64,000 nt of DNA, taken from Liolophura sinensis (taxonomy: Eukaryota > Mollusca > Polyplacophora > Chitonida > Chitonidae). The position numbers were made by a program, and so were the translations under genes. This document shows, piece by piece, positions 23,091-36,360 of the stretch (position 1 is its first letter; the number at the start of each line of letters is the position of its first letter). Location of the stretch: NCBI RefSeq assembly GCF_032854445.1, contig NC_088300.1, forward strand, positions 62,100,984 through 62,164,983, in the 5' to 3' direction. The notes under the pieces were generated by a model. The model had not been told where the DNA came from. It searched no databases and was given only the letters and a program-made list of their open reading frames with translations.

Positions 23091-25402
23091 TTTATTAAAT
23101 AATATTTTGTCATCGTCGTCAACACGCCAACAAGCAAGCCTTTTGCAGCTACGTCTTACATTATTGCTATTAGAAGTCAGTTATTGACTACTTGGACGAC
23201 TAGCTGTATAGTACTACTGGACTTCCGTCTAGAGCTGCAGTCAATCAAAGGCAGGAAGTTACTCTCGCCGGACAAGGCGTTATATAGCGAGATCAATTAG
23301 TCCATGTATGACTGGAGGGGAAGTGGTCAAGAGGTTAGTTAGCCTGGCCAGTGGTTAGTGTGGCAATTGTTCGGCCTCTCGTTTGGTAAATATAACAAAT
23401 GACCAGTCGGCTTTATCGACCTGGCGTAGATTCTGAGTAAAGGATAGCATAATACACAGCTGCTCTTCGCCAAGGCAGTTTTAATACTCTGCGCTTCACA
23501 GTTTACCATTATTATGAATGTATATAGAGTGGATCGTTGTGAGTGTACAAGTACTTCAATTAAAGGAGTTACGCCTTAGTCTGATCCCATGTGTCTCAAA
23601 CAAGGGATAGAGAAATGGGACTGGAAGCGTCAAACCTGGCAATGTAACTGTAGAGACCGGTGAAAACACCGGGTATTAAGACAGGGTATAGAACGGATCG
23701 GGAATTTTTGACCGGGTATAGAGACCGAGTCGCACTTTGCAGTCATAGAGACCCGGTCGTGTTTGCAACTGTAAGGACGGTACCCTGTTTTGGAAGCATA
23801 AACATAGACATCGAAGTGTTTTTACACACTCTAATTTCCACATTTATAAAGCGTATTCACGATGACCAGTGCGAATTAATGACCACGCCATATGGTCTTG
23901 TGAGCCCACCTTAAATACAGAGCTTAAAAAGTATTCGATTATAAGGGATCGACATTAACAAAGCTTAAAAACACAGAGCTTGTTGTATTTCAGAAACTGC
24001 ATTAGTAAATAAAATGTCAGATCTATTTATGCCGCATGCTGGGATTTCCATGCATGTAATGCCTCTAATACGTCGAATGGGCTCTGAACAATAACTATGC
24101 TTCCTTGCTGGCCATATATTTCTTACGAAGAGTTTAAATGGTATGCACCAGTCCTACTCTGATGGTTGTAGTTTACGGAAGCAGCATTTGTGGTTGTAGA
24201 GATATATGGAATATGTAAATATGATTACACTGATATCTTGAAAGCTTAAGAAAGAAAGCATTACACGTTGTGACAGGGATAGTGCAGATGGAAGCACAAG
24301 GGATGTGCCTATGGACACATAGGACCGTCAAGCCGTGTAACCCTTGAATATAAGCGTGATGTACGACATTCGTATATCATTCGTAGTCCGTAAAAGGCGT
24401 TCCAAGTCAATAGTCGCAAGATCCATTTCAAAAACAACGTTTAACACTAGCTCCAAAAAAGACAAAGGTATGTAAGAAATTATACAAATAGGAAATAAAG
24501 CCGGTAACACACAAGAGAGAAGCGGTCATCAGTTTTCAATGATGCCGAGAAACTGTGGATATTCCAGGCATGAATTCCATATTAAACTTCAAATTCGTAG
24601 TCCACGAATGAGTTCCAGGGCAAGTAACAATTAAACAAGGTATCTCAGTCACGCTTTGATTGCAACTGCTCATAAAGGTATCATGTAGATGTAATGAGCA
24701 TGGCTGCCTTTACGGCCCCTAGCCTCAGGTTAAGCGGTATTAGATACAGTTCGAAAATGATGGGCGTTACAGACCTTAACTGAAACAGGTTGTGATTCAA
24801 ATATAGCGGACGATTACGTCTCTCCCGTTAATATGTAAGGACCTCATACTACAAGAGGCACCATCTATTATGTTACACATGACATGTTGGTCTGTGTAAA
24901 AGTTGTCTACAAGATAGACGGTTACACTTGGCAACAAGCGACATGTATGTTGTTAAATACCATGTACGCGATAGATATGTACATAAGGATAACTGCGGCG
25001 TCTATGTGGTTGATCACAATGCAGATCGCCAGAGATTCTGAAAGATCTGCCCATACCTAACAACGAGAGTGTTATACTCATTGTAAAATTTGAGAAACTT
25101 TTGATGGAGTATCCTTGACAAACTAGTTTTTGAGCTAACAACTTGTGACGCAGATAAAAGCCATCACAGTTTACGCAAGATCTGACAAATGTTACAAGGC
25201 GAGATATGTATACGCCATATGCAGGACCCTTTGATATATTGCTATCCAAATAAGGATAATTTACAATATCAAAACTGAATTATCCCTTTTGTCGTAAAGG
25301 CGGCGTGAAAGGAGACCTTGTTTGTCTTTGTACAGATATAGAAATTTTGGTACTCCCATAGTCAGTCGAAAAACTCTTTCTCATACCAATGGCTAAGTGA
25401 TA
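23091..25402. other. No gene seen; small local repeats
   Basis: Mostly unique. Around 23,650-23,760 the motif ACCGGGTATAGAGACC and close variants occur four or five times. No coding region was recognised. Confidence 0.5.
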
Positions 25403-25646
25403 CACTCAACAAATTAATCTTTATTTTAACAGAAAGTCTGTTGTCTGAGTGATGCTAGAATGTATTCTGTTATTGTTGCAGACTGTTCTGTTAAATACAA
25501 CGCACATATTCTGTTAATTCAACATGAAGATTCTATTGGACTAACAGGATACTATGTTGAATAATGTGTTATAATTACAGAATACATTCTAGCATTACTC
25601 AGACAACAGGCTTTTTGTTAAAATCAACAGATTAATATTTTGAGTG
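25403..25646. mobile_element. TA-flanked MITE with ~75-bp terminal inverted repeats
   Basis: 244 bp beginning CACTCAACAAATTAAT and ending in its near inverse (ATTAATATTTTGAGTG), flanked by TA at 25,401-25,402 and 25,647-25,648. The inverted arms continue through TGTTGTCTGAGT, ATGCTAGAATGTATTCTGT and beyond. There is no coding capacity. The TA duplication and terminal repeats fit a Tc1/mariner-mobilised MITE; the mobiliser is inferred. Confidence 0.88.
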
Positions 25647-25648
25647 TA

Positions 25649-27539
25649 TTAATTGTTAAGTTTTTATACATTATTGAGTTGCTTATGGTAGCTAAAGAAC
25701 AAACGCTGAATAACAGGTTTAGCAACACACGAGGTCAGTTGTAAACCTTAAGTTGCCTTAACTGTAGATGTCCTCAGCTTTCTAGGCGAATTTGGCACCA
25801 TATTTTGTAGATTATAAAAAAGGAAAACACACATGGAGGACTGTATGTCAGAAATGCACTCAAAATGTTGCTAGTTAATTATCGCACAATGAATACGCTG
25901 TAGCACACTCTAAAATGTTTTAAGTTCAGTATGTACTCCTATATATAATTTTTCCTAAAATTAAATTGCATCTGTTTGGCAAATATTAATAAGGTGTAGG
26001 ATTATGTTCGATTATTACATACTTCCACCATGTCCACTCGCATCGCTCCACCATGAATATTACATCAGTGCGGCCCATCATTAAATTACATTAGTCAATC
26101 ACAAAATCGCTTCGAAGTAGGCCTCCATTTCTGCATGGACAATCCATCTTGTCCACCCTACTATTGTCAGCAGTGTTGTGAGGTTTTTTTGCTTTTTTCT
26201 TTAATTAAGAAACATCAGTGTTTAGGTTCAGTTTTTCTGGCTGCCTTTCTAGTAAAGAAGTCAAGCTTACAAGATGGCGTTGATTGGAAAGACAGCGTAG
26301 TTCCGGCGACCGGAAATATCGTGGAATACGTCCTATGCTTGCTAGAAACAGCCGGCTGCAAGCTGCTGTAGGGGAGTGGGGGTGGTGGATTAATCCTTGG
26401 ACGCAGACTGAAAGGCTGCCATGATAGCTAAACTGCATTGTTTTGATAGAATGGTATTAGAACACTGGGGACATGACACGCAGTATTTCAGGCCAAAGCT
26501 GTTATAGGCTGAAATGTAGGGCTATCACGATAGACAAAGGCTTTGGCATTGATTACCTTTAACAGAAAATAATGACATAGTTCCTTGGACAATTACTAAC
26601 TGTTTCTGCCCTGAGGATGTCACACTAACGACTCGCTCACACTTTCCTGTTCAGGAACGTCTAGTCGTTCATCCGTACTATATAGCCGAGGATCACGCCT
26701 TTCTTGGAAGAGGAGAATTGCAAACACAACAGTCAGCCCTAGCAGCGGAACGAATGAAATAGGACTGACGATGACAAGCATTACTCAGACACACCCGTGC
26801 ACTATTTATATACGGATGATTTAATAACCCAGGCCCACAGTCGATCTGTCAGATTCAGAAGACAACACTTTATCCTATTAAGTGTCCGTGGTTCTGTTGG
26901 TAGTGTATAGTGCTAAGAGACTGATTCTCGTAGGGTCGCTTTGGTGCCGTCAGTCTCACATCGCCTGCTACAGCCTGTGGCTAATTCAGCCTAAACGATG
27001 GCTTGTTCAAGAGTGTCTAGTAGTTACCGTCTGGTTGACCCTTGCCCTAACTTCATTATTACTCTCAGGTTTTCAAGGAACGGCGAGACAAAGCGATAGG
27101 AACAGCTAATTTAGTTGACTGTCAGAATTCCTACAACTACGGGCGTGTCGTAACACCAGTGTCTTATACCAGAGAGCGGAATATGATGTAACACTTTATG
27201 CGCGCAGGTCACAAGTTGGTAGTCAGTCATAATTGTCCATCCCTTGGCACCCTCTGCAGTGCTATATCTCAACCAGATTATCGGAAAGCCAACTGGTGTT
27301 AATTGATGGTCTTCTAATGCAATTTAGTCAAGTAACTGCGACCCAGTGTTATATCGCACGCAACTTAAAAATTGGTGAGCTATTTCGTTTTTGCTGCGTT
27401 TCACAGAAGCGCCTTGGAGAAAGCTGGTTGAATTGAGAGGGGTCTTCTGTGCATCATAGGTCAGTGTCACATTTGCTGTTGCCAGCGTGATAAGCGTGTA
27501 ATATGAAAACGCTGGTCATTACGGGCGCTGCAAGGGGCG

Positions 27540-27540
<1 letters not shown>
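25649..27540. other. No gene seen
   Basis: Unique AT-rich sequence without a recognisable gene. The frames of 75-78 codons here show no domain. Confidence 0.45.

Positions 27541-27542
<2 letters not shown>

Positions 27543-27608
<66 letters not shown>
27543..27608. repeat. (TA)n microsatellite
   Basis: About 33 uninterrupted TA dinucleotides. Tyr-Ile repeat frames on the minus strand are a by-product. Confidence 0.97.
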
Positions 27609-27613
<5 letters not shown>

Positions 27614-30000
27614 AAACACTGAACACGTGTCTTGCCATATGTATAAGAGCAACGATATAGATCATTTTTAGGAAACGTGTGATTTATTTGAAAAGTCAAC
27701 ATGCAAGACACTGATCGGGATTTTGCTGCATTTGAACCAGTAGTTCAACGCCATTCATACTTTCCTTGGAGGAATTGTTTGACGTCGCATATCAACCGGC
27801 ATGTGCTACAGAAATCAAAACAGTAGGCCTGTAGATTTGTTACTATACACTGTACCAGTGCTGTCTAGTGATGTGCTGTTAAAGAGTCTATCAACTTTGA
27901 TGGGTAAACTTGATAATTAGAAGCCGATTTTCTTCCCGACTGAGATGGGTTATATTATAATTTAGGTCAGTCAGTATTACTTTTTCAGGATTGTGTCATT
28001 TCAGATGAATTCTGAATGCATACACAAAATGAAAAACAATTGTAATTCAATATCCATCTGTTCAAAGTTTGAACACTGGTCTCATGGTAAAACAAGCAAA
28101 GCTTTCAACAACATCGAAGTAATTCCAGGCCAGGCTTGGTTCTTATCCACTTTTAAAGAACTTTTAAAGAACCCTAAATTAACACGTCATCCTGATCGAA
28201 AAGTGTCGCACTCCTGTGTGTCACCAAGACAGATCATCAAGCGTGACAGATCATTAGACGTGAACGTGACCCAGCCATTATGGATGACTATCTTCATCTC
28301 TGATACGAACCAGGCTCTTCACCACACAAACGTTCCTAACAGACTGTGCTAAGGATGCCAACTAGTGCGTTAGTGGCCCGGATGGAGGAGCATACGTCAT
28401 TCGCCGATGTTATTCAAGTCAGGTAAGTCACCGACAACTGAGAAGTATGCTAGCGTGTTGAACAAGTCCAACTAAGTCAATGAGGTTTTGAAAGGCGCGA
28501 TAGCGTGTGAGTGAGATCGGCTAGACGAGCGACAGCCAGCATCAATGGACGGTCGTTCAGCATCAGAAACACTCAGGTAGAGTCGCCGTCAGAGTACTCG
28601 GGAAAAAAAATCGTTAAAACGTCACAGATCAGATTATGTTAGACCAAGGGATGTGATAACACTTAGAACACTACCTCACGCTAAATGGTCATCCCGGTAT
28701 AATTATTTGTAAAACAGTTTTTCCGATAGTCGGCGAGAATTTTACCTTGTCCTTATTCACGTACAGTGAATGTCGTATGTACTGTCTTGGGCGTGACTTA
28801 GGTGCGAACACAGTCTTTATCCATTGGTCACATTGACCGATAAGCGGACAGCTGGGCACCCAGCCTGTCAGAACCGTTATGTTGATTTCCAGGACAAAAC
28901 TATTGACTGGCAGTGTTCAAAGCGAATCTGTAGATCGCACAGGGTAATACCATCAATCATCAGCGGCGAGGTAGCCCAATCTGCCTGGCCCATACCTTCC
29001 ATCAGATCTGCAAGCCCGACTGTGGCAATACCCACTGTTCGCGGCGAATACATTGGGGATTACAACCGAATCGATTCCAATGCCACTTTCTTGATTCTGC
29101 TCTTCGAATTACGTACGTTGCGTGAAATGCCACTGAGATGGCAGTAGTTGGGTAGGCTATACACTCACAGAGAGTTCTGGAGTACAGCGATAGGGGTCCC
29201 CTTGGGTACAGGGAACAGAGGACTTGCCAGTCTGACCAATTTAACAGGTAAGAACACAGCTCTAGTTTCTGTACAACCAGTGTCAGAAATTGTGCTTGGC
29301 TGACATACTAGGGGTACTTTAGTGGTTTTCAAGCCACCTCTTAAAACTATTTATCATAAAGTGAAATATTTTTGACTGCGACATTGTCAAACCATTAATC
29401 ACATATTTAAACAAGGGTTTCCATTACAAGGCAAATATGATTGTCACATGAGATACATAAAGCTGTTTCTGTTTTGAATATTCAGTTCATAAAAGCGCTT
29501 CATAAAACATCATGGATTCTATGTCGTAAGCATTACCTACAAACTCTAGAGGACATCATCAACCCAATCACGTGAACGTTCAGCGTAAACATTGGGCTTG
29601 TTTTCCTCGCGCTTTTATGTTGCACGTAAGGACCAATTGCGATTTCATTTATTGAGTTCCGTGATAAAACTTTCAGGTTACATAATGATGTTATTGTTTA
29701 TCTGCTAAAAAAGAAAATCTGTGGTATTAAAGTGCGGCTATTAAGTGACAAAAAATTGATTCATGTGGGGGCGTTGGTGCGGTCACAAGAGAGCAGATTT
29801 TTAAAGCATCATGTAAAACTATGCATCCTGACTTCCATTGAAGTTTACAATCGTTAAATAGCTCGTGCAGGCAGAACATTGATACACTTGGAGGTACCGA
29901 AGATAACTGTTTCTAACAGGTGTTTTTTTTTACGGATTATATCTCCCGTATATTGATTCCACGTGCACATGTAGCGATAAACATATCTAATCATTGTACG
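27609..30000. other. No gene confirmed
   Basis: Contains plus-strand frames at 27,993-28,352 (119 codons) and 28,824-29,147 (107 codons). Neither has a recognisable motif or clear splice context, so neither is annotated. Confidence 0.4.
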
Positions 30001-30004
30001 AAGC

Positions 30005-30345
30005 TAATCAACGTATACAGTTACTGCACGATACTAATCAACGTGTCCTGTAGGTGAATGATACTTGTCAACGTGTCCTGTAGCTGAATGATACTTATCA
30101 ACGTGTCCTGTAGCTGACTGATACTAAGCAATATGTCCTATCAGTGTGTCCTGCAGCTGAATGATACTAGTCAACATATCCTGAAACTGTATGATACTTT
30201 TCAACGTGTACTGTAGCTGAATGATACTTATCAGTGTGTCCTGTAGCTGAATGATACTAGTCAACATAGCCTGTAACTGTATGATACTTATCAACGTGTC
30301 CTGTGGCTGTGTGATACTAGTAAATGTGCCCTGTCGCTGTGTGAC
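30005..30345 (+). repeat. 30-bp minisatellite
   Basis: About eleven diverged copies of a unit containing GATACTTATCAACGTGTCCT and GTAGCTGAAT. Confidence 0.9.
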
Positions 30346-30534
30346 TAGGCAACGCCTATGTGATTAAATGTCAAAAGTGTTTATGTCATTTGTAAAAACA
30401 GAACACTGTTCGTCAACAAAGCTAGGGCACTGACCAGCGGTTTGGTCATAGAACTGATTGTCGTGACAATGTAGTAAGAGTAGCATCACAAATTTTCTAT
30501 ACGAATAACAACTTAAAGAACTTAATGTAATCAG

Positions 30535-30805
30535 AGCAGTTAACGTTAGGAGAGTGTGGTCAGAGAACTGATCTTCAGGGCAGTGTTGTCAGAGCACTGA
30601 TCGTCAGTTGGTGTGGTCATAGTAGTTAGCGTCAGGTCAGTGTAGTCAGAGCGCTGATCGTCAGCTTGGTGTAGTCAGAGGACTGATCGTCAGCTTGGTG
30701 TAGTCAGAGCAGTTTGCGTCAGAACACTGTAGTCAGAACGTTCACTGATCAAGGGGACGGTGTAGTCAGAGCACAGATCGTTAGGGCGGTGTACTCAGTA
30801 CGCTG
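30535..30805 (+). repeat. ~30-bp minisatellite
   Basis: About eight diverged copies of a unit with GTGTAGTCAGAG, GATCGTCAG and variants. It lies 190 bp after the preceding array but has a different unit. Confidence 0.85.
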
Positions 30806-31324
30806 AATTCTTTATTACTTCATCCAGACATGGTATACTGTGACCCATACTTAACCCACCAAAGGCCCCTTGTGCTGTGCCAAGCAAAACCGCCCGTTTT
30901 AAAGTCATTGTGTTGTCCTTGCCCATTATTGAGCTGAGTCCGCCTCTTGAGGGGTGGATTCGCTATGACGTTGCAATGAGCCAAAAAAATGACATGATCT
31001 GCTTTTGTCTTTTGTAATTCATACACTATGACTCTAGTCTCTTAGATAACATATGGGATGTGGCGCTAACGAGCTGAAGCCGTTTTGCAAACCATTAGGT
31101 GACAAATTGAGCGTCTCATTTTGTTTAGCCGAAGCATCATGGGGAAAAAACTTCTCAGGGGATCCACCGAAGATTTAATGACAGCTGAGTGATACCAGTC
31201 GTGTCTGTTATATAAAACTGGGGAGTTCCAGCGTTTGCCACCGATCAGCAAGCAGGTACCGCGTTAGTGGGCAGGTGGACGGCGACTCGTGTTAGCTTCG
31301 GTATATATGGACACCCTGTCACGA
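30806..31324. other. No gene seen
   Basis: Unique sequence; short frames only. Confidence 0.45.
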
Positions 31325-31480
31325 ACACATTATAACTAAGCACCTGCCGCCCCAGGCTGTGTAAGACCCAATCTTCTGCCCGAGGTTGTGAAACACCCAA
31401 TCTGCCTGCCCAGGGCTGCGACACACACAATCTGTCGCCCCAGGCTATAAAACATGCAGTCTGCCTACAAAACACTTTAG
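31325..31480 (+). repeat. ~33-bp tandem repeats, four to five copies
   Basis: Diverged copies around GCCCCAGGCTGTGTAAGACC and CAATCTGCCT. They are GC-richer than the surroundings. Confidence 0.75.
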
Positions 31481-33017
31481 CTGTGTACTGAGTTATGTGG
31501 TGAGCCCATACGCTTAATGGCCCAAGCTTCCAGACGTCAACAGCAAACCGTAACAAAATAATTTACAGAGCATTGCATATATTGTTACCAGTACTGCACA
31601 CTGCATCTAGCCAACTGACAAAACTTTAATTATACTAAGAACTAGAGAGGACACGTATTGAGAAATGAACGTATTGCACATTAATCTACTCTATACCTCA
31701 TAGTTTCCAGATAAACCAGTATTATATGTTCTACAAAGTTCATGTATATATTTCATCATTGAATAACTGGTTTTGTCCATCTGAAATTCCCGGTGGCAAA
31801 TCTGTGTCCAACTGACTGAAAGTATAAACTTAATGTCCCAGTTATTCTCCCTGCAGTTGACCCAGCCCAACGAGTGCTGTTGTTTGCCTGCCTTGATCCA
31901 CAAGGTGAACTTCCCACTACTTATTACATATTTCCTGAATAAATTGTGACATATGAAAGTTACAACTGGCTTGACTGGAAACCATTATCGATTGGTCATT
32001 AGCAATGACACGGGTACACTTATTTACAATGGAGACGATCGATAACCTGTAATTGATTAGCTCTGCCAGAATGACGTGAGCTGTGGGTGTCAGACCGTCG
32101 GATTGGCCTGAACACTCAACGCCCAAGGCCTGGATATATATGAAACTGGCCGAATCTGGCTAGCTCTCTGGCTATAATCTACGGCATGAATTTTCCCATG
32201 ACTAGACTCAATTCAATCAGCTGTATACTAGCTTCTCTTGATAGTTAACGTGAGAAGGCTCACACCTACTCCGTCTCATGACCTCAAAGTGTCGCCCTCT
32301 AAAGTATTCTCGAAAAATAAGAAACCTAAAAGAATTACATAAAATGTAGTTTAATGGTTTAGACCTTTATCTAAATGGGGCACTAAGTTGATTACGTTGA
32401 TGGAGAGCTGTAAGAATGCCATTTCAGATCTGGGCCAGAGTCTGGGTCCATACAACTTGAGCCTGCTTGTTGGCAACGATAGTCCTTGTCAGCTCGTTCG
32501 CCAGTGTCCCCATATGTCAACATACAACAGTCTACTGTATCTGTTGTACATTGCAAACACAGTAACTCGTCAATATGTATATGTGTGCAAGCGTTGTCAT
32601 TACGATGAATCAGCTATACGTATCCAGCCATAAACTAGGCCTAGATATGTGTCATTATTCCAAACTTAAAACTAACGAACAGATTTTTCACCCTGAGCTC
32701 GTTTATTTCACAATTGCGGGATTTCCAATCGCTGGTTTCTGCTTAAAAGGTCAAAGTATGCATGAGCCTGATTTATTACCAGCATATTTGTCTCAATTGC
32801 AAGAAAGGATTGACGTTCTTCGTACATCGCACCTGTTACTTTTTTCAGGGGAAAATAAATAAAACTGATGAATTTGGCCTTTGTGTTATTCACAAGTAAG
32901 ATTTTATTTGCCAAATTTCGAAAATTGTGCCATCATATAAACAGTAACGGAGCTACGATAACAACCCCGAGTATAAATCAAAATTAGAAGTAGCCGTACT
33001 GGCCTTTCTTGCAACAA
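31481..33017. other. No gene seen
   Basis: Unique sequence with a 95-codon plus frame at 32,575-32,862 that was not recognised. No repeat of note. Confidence 0.4.
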
Positions 33018-33172
33018 ATGTACCGTACGTGGGAAGGTATGTCAGCAACCTACAGGTGGTCTTGGGTTTGTCACGCGCTCCTCCCGGTGCCCCACCATAA
33101 TACTAGCCGCCTTCGAAGTGAAATATTTTTGAGTACGGCATAAAACACAAATAAAATAAATAAATAAATACA
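33018..33172 (+). mobile_element. SINE family 1, 3' fragment
   Basis: Diverged 3' portion: CCGTACGTGGGAAGGT, GTCAGCAACCT, CCCCACCATAATACTAGC, GTGAAATATTTTTGAGTACG and a tail of AAATAAATAAATA. Confidence 0.8.
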
Positions 33173-33654
33173 ACAAAAGTACAAACAAACGTTTGTGGCT
33201 CTTTAATGACTAGCGCAGAATATCATGTAGAGCAAATGTTTGCTGATAATAAATAACAGCTTCATTGTGAAATGTTATGGTACATCCGGTAAAACGTGTA
33301 GATAGACCAGAAAGGGCAGCATGATTGTCTTATTTAGGGTCGAACAAACGAATGAATTAACGAATGGATAGGTTTGAAAGACAAGAATATGTTAGAACCA
33401 GAAAACAGGTATGGGTTTCAACGTAAGAATGGAAACATCCAAAATCAGAGGAAAAGGAAACAATATGCATTTAAAATCATCTAAATACAAATCAGTGAAA
33501 AATTCAAAAACTTTGTTAAACAGTTCTTTATACAAAATAGTACAAAATTAATTCCTAAGGGATATACAGGATATCCCGTATACACTTTGCACCATGTCAT
33601 ACGTACGATACACCCAAATACTCATGCTCCTCACTCTGACATACACATTAAGAT
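33173..33654. other. No gene seen
   Basis: Unique AT-rich sequence between a SINE fragment and a minisatellite. Confidence 0.45.
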
Positions 33655-34125
33655 ACAACCATTTATCCTTCCAAACTATGACATACAAAGGATACTCCCA
33701 TAAACACAAAGGGTACATCCATAAATACATGCTACACACTATGGCATACAAAGGACACATCCATAAACAATGTGCTACACACTATTGCATACAAAGGGTA
33801 AATCCATAAATACATGATCAACACTATGGCATACAAAGGGGACATCCATAAATACATGCTACGTACTACAGCATACAAAGGGTACATCCATAAATGCATG
33901 CTCAACACTATGGCATACAAAGGGTACATCCATAAATGCATGCTCAACACTATGGCATACAAAGGGTACATCCATAAATACATATTCAACACTATGGCAT
34001 GCAAAGGACACATGGATAAACAATGCGCTTCACATTATGGCATACAAAGAGTACATCCATAAACACTTGCTACACACTATGCTAAACACTATGGCATACA
34101 AAGGGTACAGCTACAGACATCAAAC
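33655..34125 (+). repeat. 42-bp minisatellite, open on both strands
   Basis: About eleven copies of a 42-bp unit containing CATACAAAGGGTACATCCAT and AAATACATGCTCAACACTAT. Because 42 is divisible by three and the unit lacks stops in some frames, long repetitive frames appear on both strands. These are not taken as genes. Confidence 0.92.
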
Positions 34126-34229
34126 TCCCACTGTGGCATATACACGCTTTCCATCACTAGCCATGGTGTCATTTATTACACTATTAGTCTCTTGCAGCAC
34201 TGAGGTTCTGCTGGTGGACTAAGAGACCC

Positions 34230-34425
34230 GGAACGCTGGTCCCTTTGCCATTGTTTTAATGTGATAAATGTGATGAAAACAAGTGAATTCTAAACCAGTT
34301 ATGTCTAATAAATTGCAATTAACATCACTGTATTTTTTTTCACCTTTTCTGTATTCTTTTATGATGTAGTCTTTATTATTGCATAGTTAACACGTAGTTA
34401 ACAAATACGGTATGGTATTTTATTG
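34230..34425 (+). repeat. Dispersed repeat family F, fragment
   Basis: Shares TCTAATAAATTGCAATTAACATCACTG and ATGTAGTCTTT-type stretches with copies at 42,105, 43,905, 49,205 and 58,395. Truncated. Confidence 0.6.
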
Positions 34426-34479
34426 CCAAATGTATCATGTTTTTACACTTTTAAGAAAGCTCTATTTTCGCAAAAAATG

Positions 34480-35330
34480 CTGATCAGTTCTCTGATATGC
34501 GTCTGACAGCGCGCGTTGACGCTTCCGTTCTGTAAGCCAGTCCTTTCATCTCCGTTTCCGCTGGAATGTTGCTAGATGGTTACCGATCTGAACAGCCCAC
34601 GACTTTTCTTCCGTCGATTGATAATTTAAAACCTAACAGAACATCTCTTTACCTTTTGGCATGCAATATCTCGTGTTGTGTGCGACGACTCTGGGGATCA
34701 CGAGGTACATGTATAGCTGTTCATTTCCATGGTTACCGGGTGACGGTAATATGTCACCATCACGAATTTGGTCGCCATCTTGTTAATTATACTGTCTTCT
34801 TTCTAAGGTTTCCTTCGCAACCACTGAAACTGATACAATGTCGTGGCCCTATTATAAAGTGTTTGATCTGGACCGACCATACCGACGTCACATCGAGCTG
34901 CTGTTGTGCTGTGCGCGGCTTAGCATCGATCGGCGGAATCGGCGGGCTTGGCCGGGGGATGATAGAAGTAATGTGATTCATGCCTTGCCGTCCCTCGCCT
35001 AGGAGATAGTCCGTCAAATCCAAAGACTTAGCAACCACATTCGAATCATCTGGGGACCAAAACGTGATCACGTTGTAAACTAGTTTTCCCAAGTGGACGT
35101 TAGCGTCTTACGCCAAATGAATCACGCAGGTTTTCATGATAAAGACCCGCAAGACCCGCGTGACCAGCTGATGCCCCGAATATTTCAGACCCCGCTAACA
35201 TTCAGGGATAAATACTACTATAACGCCACTACGCTTGGTGACAATTGCCGGCCCAACCAAGCCTGGTCAACACACGCCCAGGCATATTGCTGTGAATGTA
35301 AAAGTTCGCATTGATATCACTAAACCTCAT
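34480..35330. other. GC-richer unique stretch, possible but unproven exon
   Basis: Less AT-rich than the neighbourhood. It has overlapping open frames on the plus (34,566-34,976) and minus (34,787-35,092) strands. The minus frame includes SLDLTDYLLGEGRQG and a proline-rich PRPSPPIPPID. No domain or reliable splice pair was recognised. Confidence 0.3.
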
Positions 35331-35649
35331 ACCATGAAGGTTTCATTAATTAATTAGTTAATTTATTTTATTTGACCGTTGTTCAAGGTTTAAGACGAGA
35401 TATAAAAGACCTGGTAATGTAAAGGCGGAGAATCGGCCCCAGAGAGGTACGATGAGAAAATGCAAATTTCAAAATCCCAGCACAATTCAGTAAATTTCCA
35501 AACCAGAAGTATAAAAGTTCGTCGATGCACCCATAAAAGTTACATGGCCATAAAAGACATGGTTGCTTAGTAATAACCCGTCAAAATGCCATCTTGATCC
35601 AAAACGCCAATTTTTCGTTCAAACGAGGCACTGTGTTTTTAATTTACAG

Positions 35650-35757
35650 TATGAAGATCAACGTTAACCACAAAAATACCTTTACTAAAACTTTGATGTG
35701 TGTATGTCTACATGCTGTCAAAGTTTCGTTTTAGTTAACGTTTGTCTTCATATGTTA
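35650..35757. repeat. Imperfect ~108-bp inverted repeat
   Basis: The left arm (ATGAAGATCAACGTTAACCA and AAACTTTGA) is answered by an inverse right arm (TCAAAGTTT, GTTAACGTTTGTCTTCAT). It looks like a small foldback element or its relic. Confidence 0.65.
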
Positions 35758-36164
35758 AAAAATAAACTTATAAATAATGTGATCAGTGTTGTCATATTTT
35801 GGCAAGTCTAAAATCCATATTTTTACCTTAGTGTCAGAGACATCCTTCATAATACAGTAAACTAACGAAGTCAGAGTTGACAACAGGTTGCACATGTTCC
35901 TACATGAATCAAATACATTAACATGCTATGCGTAGCGGAAGTACAAAGCTGAAATTTACATTTGTTATATTTTTATTTATTTGATTAGTGCACAATTGCG
36001 TTTTAAAGAATTTTTCAGAAAGTTACGTTTGTAGTGCAGTGATTTTTCAAGCTGTACAGTGTCTAATGCATTAAAAAAGATAGTTCAGTGAGACTGGAGC
36101 AGTCATTTTCGATTTTATGACCTATAGATTTCTTTAGTGCGTGTTTGAAGCTTTATAAGTCTCA
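35758..36164. other. No gene seen
   Basis: AT-rich unique sequence. Confidence 0.45.
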
Positions 36165-36300
36165 TGCTTGCCACATAACAGGAAACCTGGGAACTTTTGT
36201 CAGCAACCTGCAAATAGTGGTATGTTTCCCCTGAGTTCTGTCCAGTTTCCTCCTACTATAATGCTGACCGCCGTCGTATAAGCAATACATTGAAAAACAG
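36165..36300 (+). mobile_element. SINE family 1, old 3' fragment
   Basis: Contains GTCAGCAACCTGCAAATAGT, TTTCCCCTGAGTTCTGTCC and ATAATGCTGACCGCCGTCGT, matching the SINE body with many changes. The normal tail is lost. Confidence 0.7.
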
Positions 36301-36302
36301 TA

Positions 36303-36360
36303 CCTTACCATACCAGGTCCTTTCATACTTCTGATTTGGAAAGGACCTAGTATGGTAAGG
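36303..36360. other. Near-perfect hairpin, 21-bp arms
   Basis: The left arm CCTTACCATACCAGGTCCTTT (36,303-36,323) pairs with 36,340-36,360 with one mismatch, around a 16-nt loop. It directly follows the SINE remnant. Confidence 0.85.

Noticed and set aside
27454-27711. Minus-strand frames with long Tyr-Ile runs
   Set aside because: They are translations of the TA microsatellite.
33548-34062. Several 70-93 codon frames on both strands
   Set aside because: The 42-bp repeat unit is divisible by three and lacks stops; the frames follow the repeat exactly.
34566-35092. Opposing frames of 136 and 101 codons
   Set aside because: Overlapping on opposite strands, no domain, no reliable splice sites; kept only as a note.
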